Program-made: the position numbers and the translations under genes | The notes under the pieces: model-generated | What the model was told of the DNA's origin: nothing | Seen by the model: only the letters and a program-made list of their open reading frames with translations | Database searches by the model: none | Shown: positions 9,927 to 20,737 of the stretch, piece after piece | Layout: every line of letters starts with the position of its first letter | How positions within the stretch are numbered: the first letter of the stretch is position 1 | Source: Cylicocyclus nassatus | Lineage: Eukaryota; Nematoda; Chromadorea; Rhabditida; Strongylidae | Reading direction: 5' to 3' | NCBI GenBank assembly: GCA_958299035.1 | Contig: CATQJL010000223.1 | Location: 78,075,600-78,139,599 of the forward strand | DNA: 64,000 nucleotides

Positions 9927-11574
9927 CACAGGTGCGATAGTGTGAGAATTTTCTCACCCCCTCTTCACCCATGAGCCGAGAAAAAAATCAACAGTAAGGT
10001 AAGGTTAAGCAAAGGAGCTATTTGTAAGTAAATTGTTTATGTACAGGAAGAGGAGTTTGTTGAAAAAAGTGCTTGGTGACGAGTGTGAGTAGTGATTTCT
10101 GGACATTTTGGAGTTTTTAACATAAAAAAATTCATAACTTTTGTAGATGAACATCTTTTACGGCTAGATGGTCACTACTGGAACTGTCTCGTCCTCCGCT
10201 TTCAGAAAGCGTATAGCATATCGGAGATCCATTCAAGAAAGTGCGGTGAAGGGTGTGCCAACTGATTTTTGGGAATTTTCGGGTTTTTAACATTAAAAAA
10301 ATTCATAACTTTTGTAAATGAACATCCTGTACATCTTAATGGTCACCATTGAAACCATCTTGTCCTCCGCTTTCAGAAAAAATATACTTTGCCTAGGGTC
10401 CGTTGAAAAAAGTGCCGGGTGAAGTGTGGGTGAGACTTTTATAATGGGAGTGCTCAAGTAGACGTCTTTTTACAATGGTAAAAAAGCCTGTACTTGAGCA
10501 CTCCCATTATAAAAGTCTCACCCACCCTTCACCCGGCACTTTTTTCAACGGACCCTAGGCAAAGTATATATTTTCTAAAAGCGGAGGATGAGACGGTTCC
10601 AATGGCGACTATCGCGGCGTATAAGATGTTCTACTACAGAAGTTATGGATTTTTTTTATGTTAAAAACTCGAAAATGTCTAGAAATCACTAGGACACCCT
10701 TCACCCAGGCACTTTTTTGAACGGATCTGAGACAAATTGTATATCGTTTGAGAACGGAGGACGAGTCGGTTCAAACGGTGACCATCTCGCCGTAAAAGAT
10801 GTTCATCTACAAAAGTTATGAATTTTTTATGTTAAAAACTCGAAAATCTCCAAAAATCATTAGGACACCCTTCACCAAGGCACTTTTTTGATGGACTCTA
10901 GGCAAAGCATATAATTTCTGAAAGCGAGAACAAGACGGTTTCAATGTTGACCATCATGGCGTACAAGATGTTCATCTTCAGAAGTTACGGATTTTTCTAT
11001 CTTAAAAACTCGTAAATATCCAGAAATCACTACCCACACTCTTCACCAGGCACTTTTTCAACAGACTCCAGGCAAACTATATATTCTCTAAAAGCGAATG
11101 ACAGGTAGTCTTAAAAACATTTCCCTTGCTGACGTTGCTATTCATCTACAGAAATTATAAATTTCTTCTTAAAAAAATCGTAAATGTTTGAAAATTGTTC
11201 TAACCCTTTCCGAAACAAATGTTGTCGCATGCAAATCTTCTATGGTAAATCCAAAAACAGGCAGGGTGATGTAAAAAAGGAAAAGGAAATGTTAAAAAAA
11301 TACAAGGTGCTGGTCAGAAATATAATTGTGTGCTAATCCAGCAGCACATCGGTTCACAATTCAGAAAAAAGATAACCAGTGATGGTAAGGAATGAATTAT
11401 GAACTTTGACTAGGAAAAATGATGAGAAAACACCATGGCTTCCCCTTCCTCCCCCCGTCGATATTTTATAATTTCTCTACCAAGTGAAACACCCTTCACC
11501 CTAGAGGGGCTGCGACCACTGTGACCCCCTTCACCCTGGAGGAGTCACCTTATTCTCACCTTATCGCACCTGTG
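9927..11574. mobile_element. 1.65-kb fold-back element built of inverted tandem units
   Basis: The ends CACAGGTGCGATAGTGTGAG and its inverted match (CTCACCTTATCGCACCTGTG) bracket the element. Inside, units of roughly 180 bases with AAGTTATGAATTTTTT-like and CCTCCGCTTTCAG-like text run two times forward. They then run about four times inverted around a long palindrome centred near 10470. No coding capacity is visible. Repeated inverted units are typical of Foldback-type elements. Confidence 0.65.
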
Positions 11575-11974
11575 CTACTTGGCTTCCCCGGTCCAGCCTG
11601 GACCTTGTTCCGTTCACCTGCACTGCAAGCCCCCCCTCTCCCCCTATATGTTATGGATAACTTACCCTGGGACATCCGCTTCAAACCGCATTCTCGTGAT
11701 CCTGAGGTGAAAATGAGCTTCACCGCCCTCTTTTACATGACTATGACAGAATGCTTGATTGAACATGATAAGCCTTTAGTTCCTTACAAAAACGTAAACA
11801 AATCAATAAATCGATAGAAGGACCCAACGAATCGCCGCAGAAAGTAGCCTATCATCTACGCAGGGGTCGAAAACATATGTGTGCAAAGTTTCAGCTGAAT
11901 CGGTTGAATGGCGCGCGTTTCTATAACGTACATAGCCTCCAAACTCACAATTCTGAGTTTTATATATATATAGA
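11575..11974 (-). mobile_element. Non-autonomous Helitron-like copy 1 of a tandem pair
   Basis: On the minus strand it begins TCTATATATATATAAAACTC and ends with a GGTCCA/TGGACC hairpin followed by GGGAAGCCAAGTAG. That matches the TC start, 3' hairpin and CTRR-like end of Helitrons, with the last CTAG mutated to GTAG. No Rep/helicase gene is present. Confidence 0.55.
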
Positions 11975-12341
11975 CTAGTTGGCTTTCCCGGTTCAGATCG
12001 GGCCATTGTTCTCCTGCACTGCGAGCCAACCCCCCCCCCTTTTATATGTTATGGCTTACCCTGGAACATCCGTTTCGAAACCGCATTCTGTGATCCTGAG
12101 GTGAAAATAATGGGCTTCACCGCCCTCCTTTACATGACTATGGCAAAATGCTTGATTGAACATGATAACTCTTGAATTCCTTAGAACGTAAACAAATCAA
12201 TAAATCGATAGAAGGACCCAGTGAATCGCCGCAAAAAGTAGCCTAAAACCGTCTCCGAGGCCGAAAACATCTGTGTACAAACTTTCAGCCCAATTGAGCT
12301 TCAAACGGACAATTTTTGAGTTTTATATATAGAGATATAGA
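11975..12341 (-). mobile_element. Non-autonomous Helitron-like copy 2 of a tandem pair
   Basis: It repeats copy 1 (shared AAATCAATAAATCGATAGAAG and CACCGCCCTC). Its minus-strand 3' end GGGAAAGCCAACTAG abuts the TC start of copy 1, a head-to-tail arrangement. The 5' end lies near 12337-12341. Confidence 0.55.
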
Positions 12342-12375
12342 TAACTTATAATAGCGGGCTAAGGGTTGTTTACGT

Positions 12376-12940
12376 TTGTATGTGGTGTGTGTGTGTCGTG
12401 TGTGGTGTGTGTGGTGTGTGTGGTGTGTGTGGTGTGTGTGGTGTGTATGGTGTGTGTGGTGTGTGTGTGTGGTGTGTGGTGTGTGTGGTGTGTGTGGTGT
12501 GTGTGGTGTGTGTGGTGTGTGTGGTGTGTGTGGTGTGTGTGGTGTGTGTGGTGTGTGTGGTGTGTGTGGTGTGTGTGATGTGTGTGGTGTGTGTGGTGTG
12601 TATGGTGTGTGTGGTGTGTGTGGTGTGTGTGGTGTGGTGTGTGTGGTGTGTGTGGTGTGTGTGGTGTGTGTGGTGTGTGTGGTGTGTGTGGTGTGTGTGG
12701 TGTGTGTGATGTGTGTGGTGTGTGTGGTGTGTATGGTGTGTGTGGTGTGTGTGGTGTGTGTGGTGTGGTGTGTGTGTGGTGTGTGTGGTGTGTGTGGTGT
12801 GTGTGGTGTGTGTGGTGTGTGTGGTGTGTGTGGTGTGTGTGGTGTGTGTGGTGTGTGTGGTGTGTGTGTGTGTGGTGTGTGTGGTGTGTGTGTGTGGTGT
12901 GTGTGGTGTGTGTGGTGTGTGTGTGTGTGTGTCTATGTGT
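12376..12940. repeat. GTGTGTGGT minisatellite
   Basis: About 560 bases of a 9-base unit GTGTGTGGT with sparse A substitutions and longer GT runs. The long Cys-Val or Thr-His open frames across it are products of the repeat. Confidence 0.95.
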
Positions 12941-13119
12941 GTGTATCTCTGTCTGTCACGAAATTCGTACTCCAGCCAACGTCCTGAGCCCAAATTTTGC
13001 ATAGCGCACGCTACCAGTATGAAAGCTCACTATACAAAAGTATGAGCGTATCCGTTGAGTGGATCCATTGAAAATTGCGCGTCAAAGGATCCACTTGGCT
13101 TCTGGCCAGCAAATTTGGG

Positions 13120-13590
13120 TCCGTAGTACTACTTTTTGCAGAAAGGATATATTTGACAAACTAATGTGCAAGCCATGGATGTTAGCCTAAAAAAAAGTAA
13201 TGAAAAGTCTACTACTTTACGAAAACAGCGTCACAAAGCATTCGCTGTGTAAGCGGTCAATTTTTCAAGATTTTCCTTGATTATTTGAGAAGATTCTTGC
13301 ACAGAAATGTAGCCCACATATTCGTTGTCCCTATGGCGACTGCCAAGCCATAAAGAGTCCAAAAATCTATTCAAATTTGCATCTGTTCTTCTGGGAAAAA
13401 TCTCATCTATGCGAAAATACCGATCTCACATGAAAAACCTCTAGGAATGAGTAGTTGCTTACGAATCACTCTTGATAGCTACATACCGCGGTGAGTTTCA
13501 ATGTCATTATTATGCGGGAATGAGTAAGGCATACAGAAAATGGCAGTGCGAGCCTCTGCGAAGCAGAGGTGACGCACTGGTATATGGATA
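13120..13590. repeat. Uninterrupted copy of the repeat hit by the LTR element
   Basis: The left portion resembles 940-1133 and the right portion resembles 6815-7000. It therefore stands in for the empty site. Confidence 0.5.
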
Positions 13591-13691
13591 ACTTCATTGC
13601 ATAATAATCAAAGAACTCTTGAATCCACAGCAAAATGTGTCTTCGACAATTCAAACTCTGAAAAAGGCATGCCGAAACGTCAGTCTGTATA

Positions 13692-14885
13692 TCTTATATA
13701 TAAAGCTGAATGTCTGTTTGTATGTATGTATGTATGTATGTATGTATGTCTGTATGTCTGTCTGTGTGTACGTATGTTCCGAATAGAAAATTCCATTTCT
13801 GAACCGATCCGGACCAAACTTGGCACACATACACTTCGGGCCCCGGCGCGTGTCATAGGCTACTTTTCGTCATCGATCGATATCGATTTTATCGATTTTT
13901 ATCGATTTTTTTGCTGAGTTCACCTACGGGGCTGGGAGTTGGCACAGGGGGGTAATCGAGCATGGGGATTCCGAATACAATATTGGTTTTCAGAATTATC
14001 GATTACTTTTATCGATTTTATCGATTTTTTTGCAAATTTTGAGCTACGGGGCTGGGAGTTGGCACAGGGGGGTAATCGAGCATGGGGATTCCGAATACAA
14101 TATTGGTTTTCAGGATTATCGATTACTTTTATCGATTTTATCGATTTTTTTGCAAAGTTTGAGCTACGGGGCTGGGAGTTCGCACAGGGGGGTAATCGAG
14201 CATGGGGATTCCGAATACAATATTGGTTTTCAGGATTATCGATTACTTTTATCGATTTTATCGATTTTTTTGCAAAGTTTGAGCTAGGGGGCTGGGAGTT
14301 GGCACAGGGGGGTAATCGAGCATGCTGATCATCCCCAAGGGGGGTGATCAGCATGCTCAAACACCCCTGTGCCAAATTCCAGCCCCCTAGCTCAAATTTT
14401 CAAAAAATCGATAAAATCGATAAAAGTAATGGACGATCTTGAAAACTAATATTGTATTCGTAATCTGCATGCTCGATTACCCTCTGTGCAAACTCCCAGC
14501 CCCGCAGGTCAAACTTTGCAAAATCGATAAAATCGATAAAAGTAATGGACGATCCTGAAAACTAATATTGTGTTCGTGATCAGCATGCTCGATTACCCCC
14601 CTGTGCAAAACCCCAGCCTCGCATGTCAAAATTTACAAAAAATCGATAAAATCAATAAAAGCAATCGATAATTCTGAAAACTAATATTGTATTCGGAATC
14701 CCCATGCTCACTTCCCCCCTGTGCCAACTCCTAGCCCTGTAGGTGAACTCTGCCAAAAAATCGATAAAAATCGGTAAAATCGACATCGATCGATAACGAA
14801 AAGTGGACTGTGACACCCGCCGGGGCCCGAAGTGTATGTGTGCCAAGTTTGGTCCGGATACGGCGGAGCCGGGTAAGCCAGCTAG
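13692..14885 (+). mobile_element. Non-autonomous Helitron-like element with internal inverted 120-bp arrays
   Basis: It starts TCTTATATATAAAGCTGAAT after an A. It ends with the hairpin CGGC-GGA-GCCG, ten bases, then CTAG before a T, all as in Helitrons. Inside are about 3.4 copies of a 120-base unit (13939-14330, with TGGCACAGGGGGGTAATCGA) and then diverged copies in reverse orientation to about 14760. The outer parts (GGACCAAACTTGGCACACAT and its inverse) are also inverted, so nearly the whole element can fold back. No protein gene is present. Confidence 0.65.
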
Positions 14886-15579
14886 TTGTTGAATAAATAT
14901 CTGTACCAATCTTGGACGCTGCTAAAGAAATCAATCAGAAGATTCAAACTATGCCAAGATTTATGGATAGTCGAACATGGATTTTCATAACATTCATTCT
15001 CTTAACGTACCCCAGGCTGACCAGAGATTCGAAGATTGGTATTTCAAGTCCGTAAACGCCCATTTATTTTGTAAAAATAGTGCTAAATAATACTTTCTTT
15101 CAAAAGTTTGAAATTCGAAAGCTTTGTTGGTGTTTGATGTGTTTCTTTCTGACATAGTTGTGCCAAAACCCGGTGGTGTTGGTGAAAAAATTCGTCATGA
15201 TATGAAAAGCTATGGAAAGGATAGAAAGTGTGTTTTGTACACACTAAGGTTTGCTCTATGCAACCTTTACTTGGATTCCTTTGGAGAGTTGATGTAAAAA
15301 TTTAGAAAAATCATAAAACTTGACCATCTCAAAAAGCATGAGTCACGCATCTTGATAATTTTGAAGAAGTCCTAACATTATGCAATGAGATTTTAGAGAA
15401 GAAAATCTATGAGAAAGGAGATAAACTGCTACATCGAATGCTTTTAGGATTTCTTAGAAATCTCGGCATCACGAATCGTGACGTTTATCTTAAGAAAACG
15501 ACATTATTTCCGGAATGCCTAATACATACATTTGCCACCTTCCCTTGCAATGTACTTACTCAGACAAATCGAGGCTTAG
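14886..15579. other. No feature recognised
   Basis: AT-rich sequence without a convincing exon or repeat boundary. Confidence 0.5.
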
Positions 15580-15733
15580 CCCTCCCATTTCACCCATTTT
15601 GGTGCTCCGGGGGCTCACGGTGATGTCACAAGAAGGAGAATGGGACACTTTCCCGGGGCTCGCAAATCTCTGCTCCAGAGGTGCGCCAGACTTTGGAGGA
15701 ACCCCGGAGCACCAAATGGGTGAAATGGGAGGG
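15580..15733. mobile_element. Short fold-back MITE
   Basis: CCCTCCCATTTCACCCATTT and its inverse AAATGGGTGAAATGGGAGGG close a 154-base hairpin. The arms also share GGTGCTCCGGGG. Confidence 0.7.
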
Positions 15734-15879
15734 TTCCGGAGTACGAGTGGCAAACCCCTGCTGGTCAGAGCCCGCGACCCTCCAACTTTCGCTCCGATGC
15801 CGTCGATTGCCTTGAGTAGTTAGTAACGCGATCTGGCACACTACTGCAACCCGAAAATGAACGTGAACAGAAAGACTAT

Positions 15880-16720
15880 GGCCCGTAGTAAAGCTCGGTC
15901 ATGGGAGATTATCTCCCCTGAAACCTTCATGTGATGTTCTCTCAGTAAAATGACGACCGCCCATTTCCCCATGCTATAGGGATGCAATGTCACCTGAGAG
16001 GTGAGCCTCAGGTGCAGTTCGGCAGGGAGATGATCTCCCTGCCGGGTCATGGGAGATGATATGAGCGATGATATCCAGAAATAGTGTGCTAACGAGGAAA
16101 CGCAGAGAAAATCTTCGTAAGTTGCTCCTGAGTAACTTACGATACACAGCAATTTGCCTAACACTGCGGACAAAATCGCGCAAAATCGCACAACCGCGCC
16201 TGAAAAGGAGACGATCGATGAACAGCTGATTTTGGCGAGGAAGACAGAAAAAAACAAATTCTTCTCTTTTTTGTAAACTTTACTGGTTTTTTTTTTGAAG
16301 CTGTCCAAAACGAGGACTCATTTGTTCATTTCATTGAATTCACGTTGCAACCATTTCGTTTTGCCGCAAAATTTTCGTAACGAAATGTTTTTTGTTTTAT
16401 CTTTGCGTTTGCTAGGCGAAATCCTGATAGCGGTCATCATCGATTGGGTAGTGGCCGCTATCAAAGATTGCCCGGCGATGAAGCAAAAGCTGTGTCGCTA
16501 AGCGGAGTCGAACCAAGGCCGCGCGCGTGTAATTCCAATGGCTTACCCATTTAACCAAATCGAATCAAGTAGCTGTTTTTTCGAGAACGCACTTGATCAT
16601 AATATCCAGGAAGAGATCTGCATCCAGATCAATAGCTCGCCGGATGCTGGACTTAGGCGCCAAGATATCAACTCCGGTCCGCCTCAGGGGAGATGCCCTG
16701 ACGGTAGTTTACTACGGGCC
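15880..16720. mobile_element. TIR element, GGCCCGTAGTAAA family, copy 1
   Basis: The left end GGCCCGTAGTAAAGCTCGGT is mirrored by TAGTTTACTACGGGCC on the right. Other copies are at 27010-27814 and 45590-46438. The interiors share a block with TTTGCTAGGCGAA and GATAGCGGTCATC text. No transposase is visible. Confidence 0.7.
16493..16563 (-). repeat. tRNA-like sequence within the TIR element
   Basis: On the minus strand GGTTAAATGGGTAAGCC resembles an A box and GGTTCGACTCC a B box, spaced as in a tRNA gene. The stems do not close well, so this is tRNA-derived rather than a working tRNA. The same place in the copy at 45590-46438 has a related tRNA-like block. Confidence 0.45.
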
Positions 16721-16732
16721 TATATCTTCTTC

Positions 16733-17204
16733 TAACAAGGAAAGGATACTAACTTAGATGCGTCCTTTGAGATGGGACACATATATTTGGAATCAGCTTG
16801 GGACGCTGATTCCAAATATGCTGTTCCTAGCTGCTTAGCATTATTCTGAAGCAAGTTATGGTCTCTTTCCCATGCAAAGCTTGCGTGCTCCTCGACCTAC
16901 TGATACTGCGGTGTCGACGTCTAGATGGTTTTGCAATTGTACAATGCTTCGTTTCAAGATCAAAGGAATTAATCTGATGCTAGTTAAACATCCTAGCACT
17001 TTTTTCGAGTAGATTTTTATATACATGCCGTCTTACGGCATCCAGAATTTCGTTAGTTGCTCACAACAGCAAGCCCATAACTCGCTTCGGAATAAGGCTA
17101 AGCAGCTAGGAATAGCATAATTGGTATCAGCATTCAAACCTGATGCCAAATATATGTGTCCCATCTCAAAAGGCGAATCTAAGTTAGTATCCTTCCCTTG
17201 TAAG
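16733..17204. mobile_element. MITE with ~60-bp inverted ends
   Basis: Left CAAGGAAAGGATACTAACTT and right AAGTTAGTATCCTTCCCTTG are inverted matches. They extend through GATGGGACACATATATTTGG. It abuts the previous TIR element with 12 bases between them. Confidence 0.7.
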
Positions 17205-17345
17205 AGTAACAATTCGTAACAAATTTCTCGATGGAGAAGAAGGTTTAGCGTTACGTTCAAAAAATTTTATCGATCATTGTCTACATCGTTCTTAGCCTAA
17301 ATCTCGTAGTTTTCACATGATTGTTTCGACCATGATTCGGTTCTA

Positions 17346-18022
17346 CAGGGTGTCCGTAAAGTATGTATACACTGTTTGATCGTTAATATCTCTTTTCCCA
17401 TGAAGTCTTTTGCCTTGCTTCAGGTACCGTTTTGTAGAGCTAGCTTCAACTTAGATTTGCATTATAGAACGAATCACCCATTCCTCTTCATTACTGGAGG
17501 ATTACGACAGAAACTTGAAACATGGGTGTCAATGTGGAAGAAGTTGCGGTCTCAAAATTTTTCAAAAAAAATGTAATAACTTGTGTAATAGGGTTTTTAT
17601 GGACGCTGAGTTCAATACTCAACTATTCACAAAATTGCGAAGCTTTCTCGGTGTAACCGCACTTTTTAGGAACATTGAAAAAATGGCCGCTACCTATTAC
17701 CCAGCATAACTCTTCAATGAAGCATCATAATAAGCTGGGAACTTTACAGTTAGAATAAACAACTCTAATTAGCCTAGTGTAAAAGCTTTCAGGCTGTTTT
17801 GTTTCCTTTCTGAGGCAAAATATGGCCCTTCATGGCTCAAAATCCTCTTTGAAGTTTCTACCGTAATCCTACAGTAATGGAGAGAGATGGGTAATTCGCT
17901 TTATACCGCAAATCTAAATTGAAGCCAGCTCTACAAAAAGATACCTGAAGCAAGGCAAAAGACTTCTTAGGAAGAAAGATATTAACGATCAAACAGTGTA
18001 TATATACTTTACAGACATCCTG
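17346..18022. mobile_element. Tc1/mariner-like MITE, copy 1
   Basis: The ends CAGGGTGTCCGTAAAGTATG and CTTTACAGACATCCTG are inverted and TA flanks both sides (17344-17345, 18023-18024). The arms continue with CACTGTTTGATCGTTAATAT. The second copy is 55733-56405. Confidence 0.75.
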
Positions 18023-18266
18023 TATTCACTCCGAGTAATAAGTTGCTGAAAGCAGATCTACTGCAAGCGAAGAATAAGCTGAGCATTATAGCTGACTCCC
18101 AATTCCATTGTTCGGAAGTTATTTGAAGTGTGAATCCAAGCGTTTACTAAAAAAGGGTAGTACTTTGTGCTGACAATGAGAAAAGAAGTAGCAATCTCTT
18201 TTTGAAACAAAGTCGATCGTATCTATAAATAACGATTTTTGTCAGGTAGCGCAGTAATTTAAAACA

Positions 18267-18597
18267 TTAGAAATCTCTAAAGCTTAGTCTACTTGGTATG
18301 CAGATTACGAAAATGGTATTCATCATGCTTAGTAAAGGATATTCATCGACGACTGCCGCGATTCGTGCATTTACACCACCGTGGGCGTTCCTATTTGAAG
18401 CCTTTCCAGTTTGACAGTACTGCAGCGTGCCGGTACTTTGTAGCTCACAGCAACAGTGTCCTTTAGCCTCTTTCGTTGATTTAAGTATTTCACATCGTTT
18501 TCTTCTTCTTAATTTCGTATTTCAATCAGTCATTCGTTTTACCTTTCTCTTAGATTCTCTCGATGTTCAAATATCTTACGTTCTTCTTTGATAAATA
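18267..18597 (-). CDS. Possible coding exons, repeated at 19.2 kb
   Basis: After the acceptor CTTTCAG (598-600 side) a short exon reads FIKEERKIFEHRENLRE up to a GTAAAACG donor. After a very short intron of 35-41 bases the frame continues RKRCEILKSTKEAKGHCC, CQTGKASNRNAHGGVNARI and more, to a stop at 18267. The block RKRCEILK and what follows recurs in opposite orientation at 19.2 kb. This suggests either a duplicated gene fragment or a coding-looking repeat. I recognise no family. Confidence 0.35.
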
Positions 18598-18803
18598 CTG
18601 AAAGGTAAGGAAAAAAAGTTGTTTAGGCACATTTCTTGAATTCCTCTTCCTTTTTACACGCCAAACATTCTTTTACATTCTTTTCTTTTACACAATTGTA
18701 AACCATTAAAATTAGGGCAAAATTAGATGAAAGTGTGTGTGCTTTATTCATAAGCAGTGGTGGCTATCATGGAATTTCCTTAGATGAGGCCACTAATGTT
18801 TAG

Positions 18804-18843
18804 TTCAGCACTCCTACATAGTGTCCACAATGTAGGAGTGCTG
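18804..18843. repeat. Small hairpin
   Basis: TCAGCACTCCTACAT and ATGTAGGAGTGCTGA form inverted arms around a 10-base loop. Confidence 0.7.
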
Positions 18844-18997
18844 AAGTTATCATTTCAGTGGTCTGTCCCAGAAAACATGTCAAATCGTTACAAAACATTG
18901 AAAAAAACATGCAACCCCAATCATAGCCATGAATCTACCATTGCAATTACAAAAAGGTCATTCTTTACTCTACTTTGCTCGCGGCGATGATCTCACA

Positions 18998-19165
18998 TAA
19001 AGGCTGCTGCATGACGAAGGCGCAGAAGTAGTATCAGTTGAGCGGGCGCGAACGCGGCGCGCAAGTATCCTCACCGTTGTAAATCCTGCGCCTCATGCGC
19101 TCTGCGGCTAATAAAACCGCGATCGCGCCCAAAAGTGTTGCGCCTTCGTCATGCAGCAGCCTTTA
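18998..19165. mobile_element. MITE with 27-bp perfect inverted ends
   Basis: TAAAGGCTGCTGCATGACGA opens the element and its exact inverse closes it, giving 168 bases. The TAAAGGC start recalls the elements at 47971-48320 and 52660-53035. Confidence 0.75.
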
Positions 19166-19200
19166 GACATTAGAACGGCTACTTGCCTAAAATGAAAAAT

Positions 19201-19340
19201 AATAAGAAAACGGTGTGAAATACTTAAATTAATAAAAGAGGTTGAAGGACAGGAATGCTGCGAGCTACCAAGTCCCCGCGCGCTGCAGCGTACTGTCAAG
19301 CTGGAAAGGCTTCAAAAAGGCACGCCTGCGGTGGTGTAAT
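19201..19340 (+). pseudogene. Inverted partner of the 18.3-18.6 kb coding-like block
   Basis: The plus-strand frame RKRCEILKLIKEVEGQECCE parallels the minus-strand frame at 18.4-18.5 kb and stops after KGTPAVV. Shared nucleotides continue past the stop (GCGGTGGTGTAA), so the similarity is not limited to protein. Confidence 0.35.
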
Positions 19341-19443
19341 TCACGAAACGGGGCGATCGTCAACGGATATCCTTTAGGATTCTTTCTCATGCTTATGGTA
19401 TTAAACGGTAGTTTGAAGCGGTCTTATCAAGACCCAGTAAGTA

Positions 19444-20027
19444 CTCAGATAATCTCCGGGGGCAGGCGGTCCGCAAACGCGCGCTTTTCTGCAAGCGGTC
19501 AGCAGAATTTTGGGGCGTGGCCAAAGTTTCAGCGAGCGGTACTTCCTTTACTGTCTAATGTTCTGCCAGCGGGCTGCAACACAGACTTTGCAGGCGCTCG
19601 TCAATTAATCTCTTTCAGCAAACTCTGGCCGAACTTTCAGCAGGCGCTCGGACTCTTTTTACGCAGTTTCGGGCTTACGTCGAGCACAGGTAAGACTCTG
19701 TGTGGCAGAGGGTCACCGTTGGTTTGATTACTCAAGTTTGAGGTACTTTCTCTCAGCTGAGAGTACCTGGGAGTTGCGCGGTCCTCCACAAAGGACCGTG
19801 CGGCCCTCGAATTTTTTGCATATTCTCAAAAAAGTCCGCGAGAATGCGGTCATTGCGCCGCAGCTAATCTATAAGGAAACCACGATTGTTCTCCAAGCAT
19901 TCGTCTAAAATTTCGCCAAAATTATTCCAAATATCTGCAAGCGGACCGCAAAAAATCAGCGAACTATTTTTCCGATGCCCGTCCGCCCATAAATCGCATG
20001 GCCGCCTGTCCCCGGCGATTATCTGAG
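19444..20027. mobile_element. TIR element, CTCAGATAATC family, copy 2
   Basis: Ends CTCAGATAATCTCCGGGGGC and CCCCGGCGATTATCTGAG are inverted. Its interior aligns with 8426-8998, for example GGCGTGGCCAAA and AAGGACCGTGCGG. Confidence 0.75.
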
Positions 20028-20737
20028 TAGGGGGCCATATCCGGTGTTCGCCACACCTCTCACTTGACCCTAGGCATGACCCCTTGTTCCCTTGAAAATG
20101 ATGACACTGGCTCGCGGGTGCTATCGTAACGTGTGGATGCCATTCAGAGAAAGTCGCGCGCGACAGGCTGCCAGTGACCGCATGCGGAGAACTCAGCCAC
20201 CATGATATGCAGCACGCAGTTTTTCATCTTTTGTTGAGGTTTACAGATTGTTTCTATGCATATTAGTTTTGCTTACTTATACGAAATGTTGCCACTAAAC
20301 TTATAAATTATCCCTTTAGAGGACGAAAAAGAGACACACTGAAGAAGGTTAAAGACTAACAGGATAGAAAGCATTGGTAATCTAAGTGTATAAATATGAT
20401 AAGTTTTCTGCATTACTGCACGTTGCGCGCGGTTACTGTAACGCCGCGCGCGACGATTTTTAATTGCCGCCCACACGTAACGAGCGTCCCTCCCCTCTGC
20501 CCTACGCCTTCTTGAAGCATGCACTTCTCACAATAAGTCATACTTGTCGATATGTTTGATAAGGTTGTTATAGACATAAAACTTCAGTTCGTGAATAGAG
20601 TCGTACTGAATTGTGGTATTGTTTCAGTTTATAACAATCTGCGACCCTAGCTGGTTGGTCTTTTGTGATACAAATGCAAGTGATGCTGAACAGTTTGGTT
20701 TCCGATGTTGGCAATAATGCCGTATGTTTACGTTCAG
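20028..20737. other. Gap before the large gene; one doubtful exon
   Basis: A plus frame from 20628, after a good TTGTTTCAG acceptor, reads FITICDPSWLVFCDTNASDA but meets an in-frame TAA at 20715. It may be a broken or mis-joined upstream exon of the next gene. Earlier exons were not found. Confidence 0.3.

Noticed and set aside
12366..13045. Several long open frames of Cys-Val-Trp or Thr-His repeats on both strands
   Set aside because: They are translations of the GTGTGTGGT minisatellite, which stays open in all frames.
13939..14330. Regular direct repeats that could suggest a CRISPR array
   Set aside because: Units are contiguous 120-mers with no variable spacers, inside a eukaryotic transposon.
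13939..14375. Open frames with a repeated 40-residue block on both strands
   Set aside because: The 120-bp array in the Helitron-like element explains them; 120 is a multiple of three.
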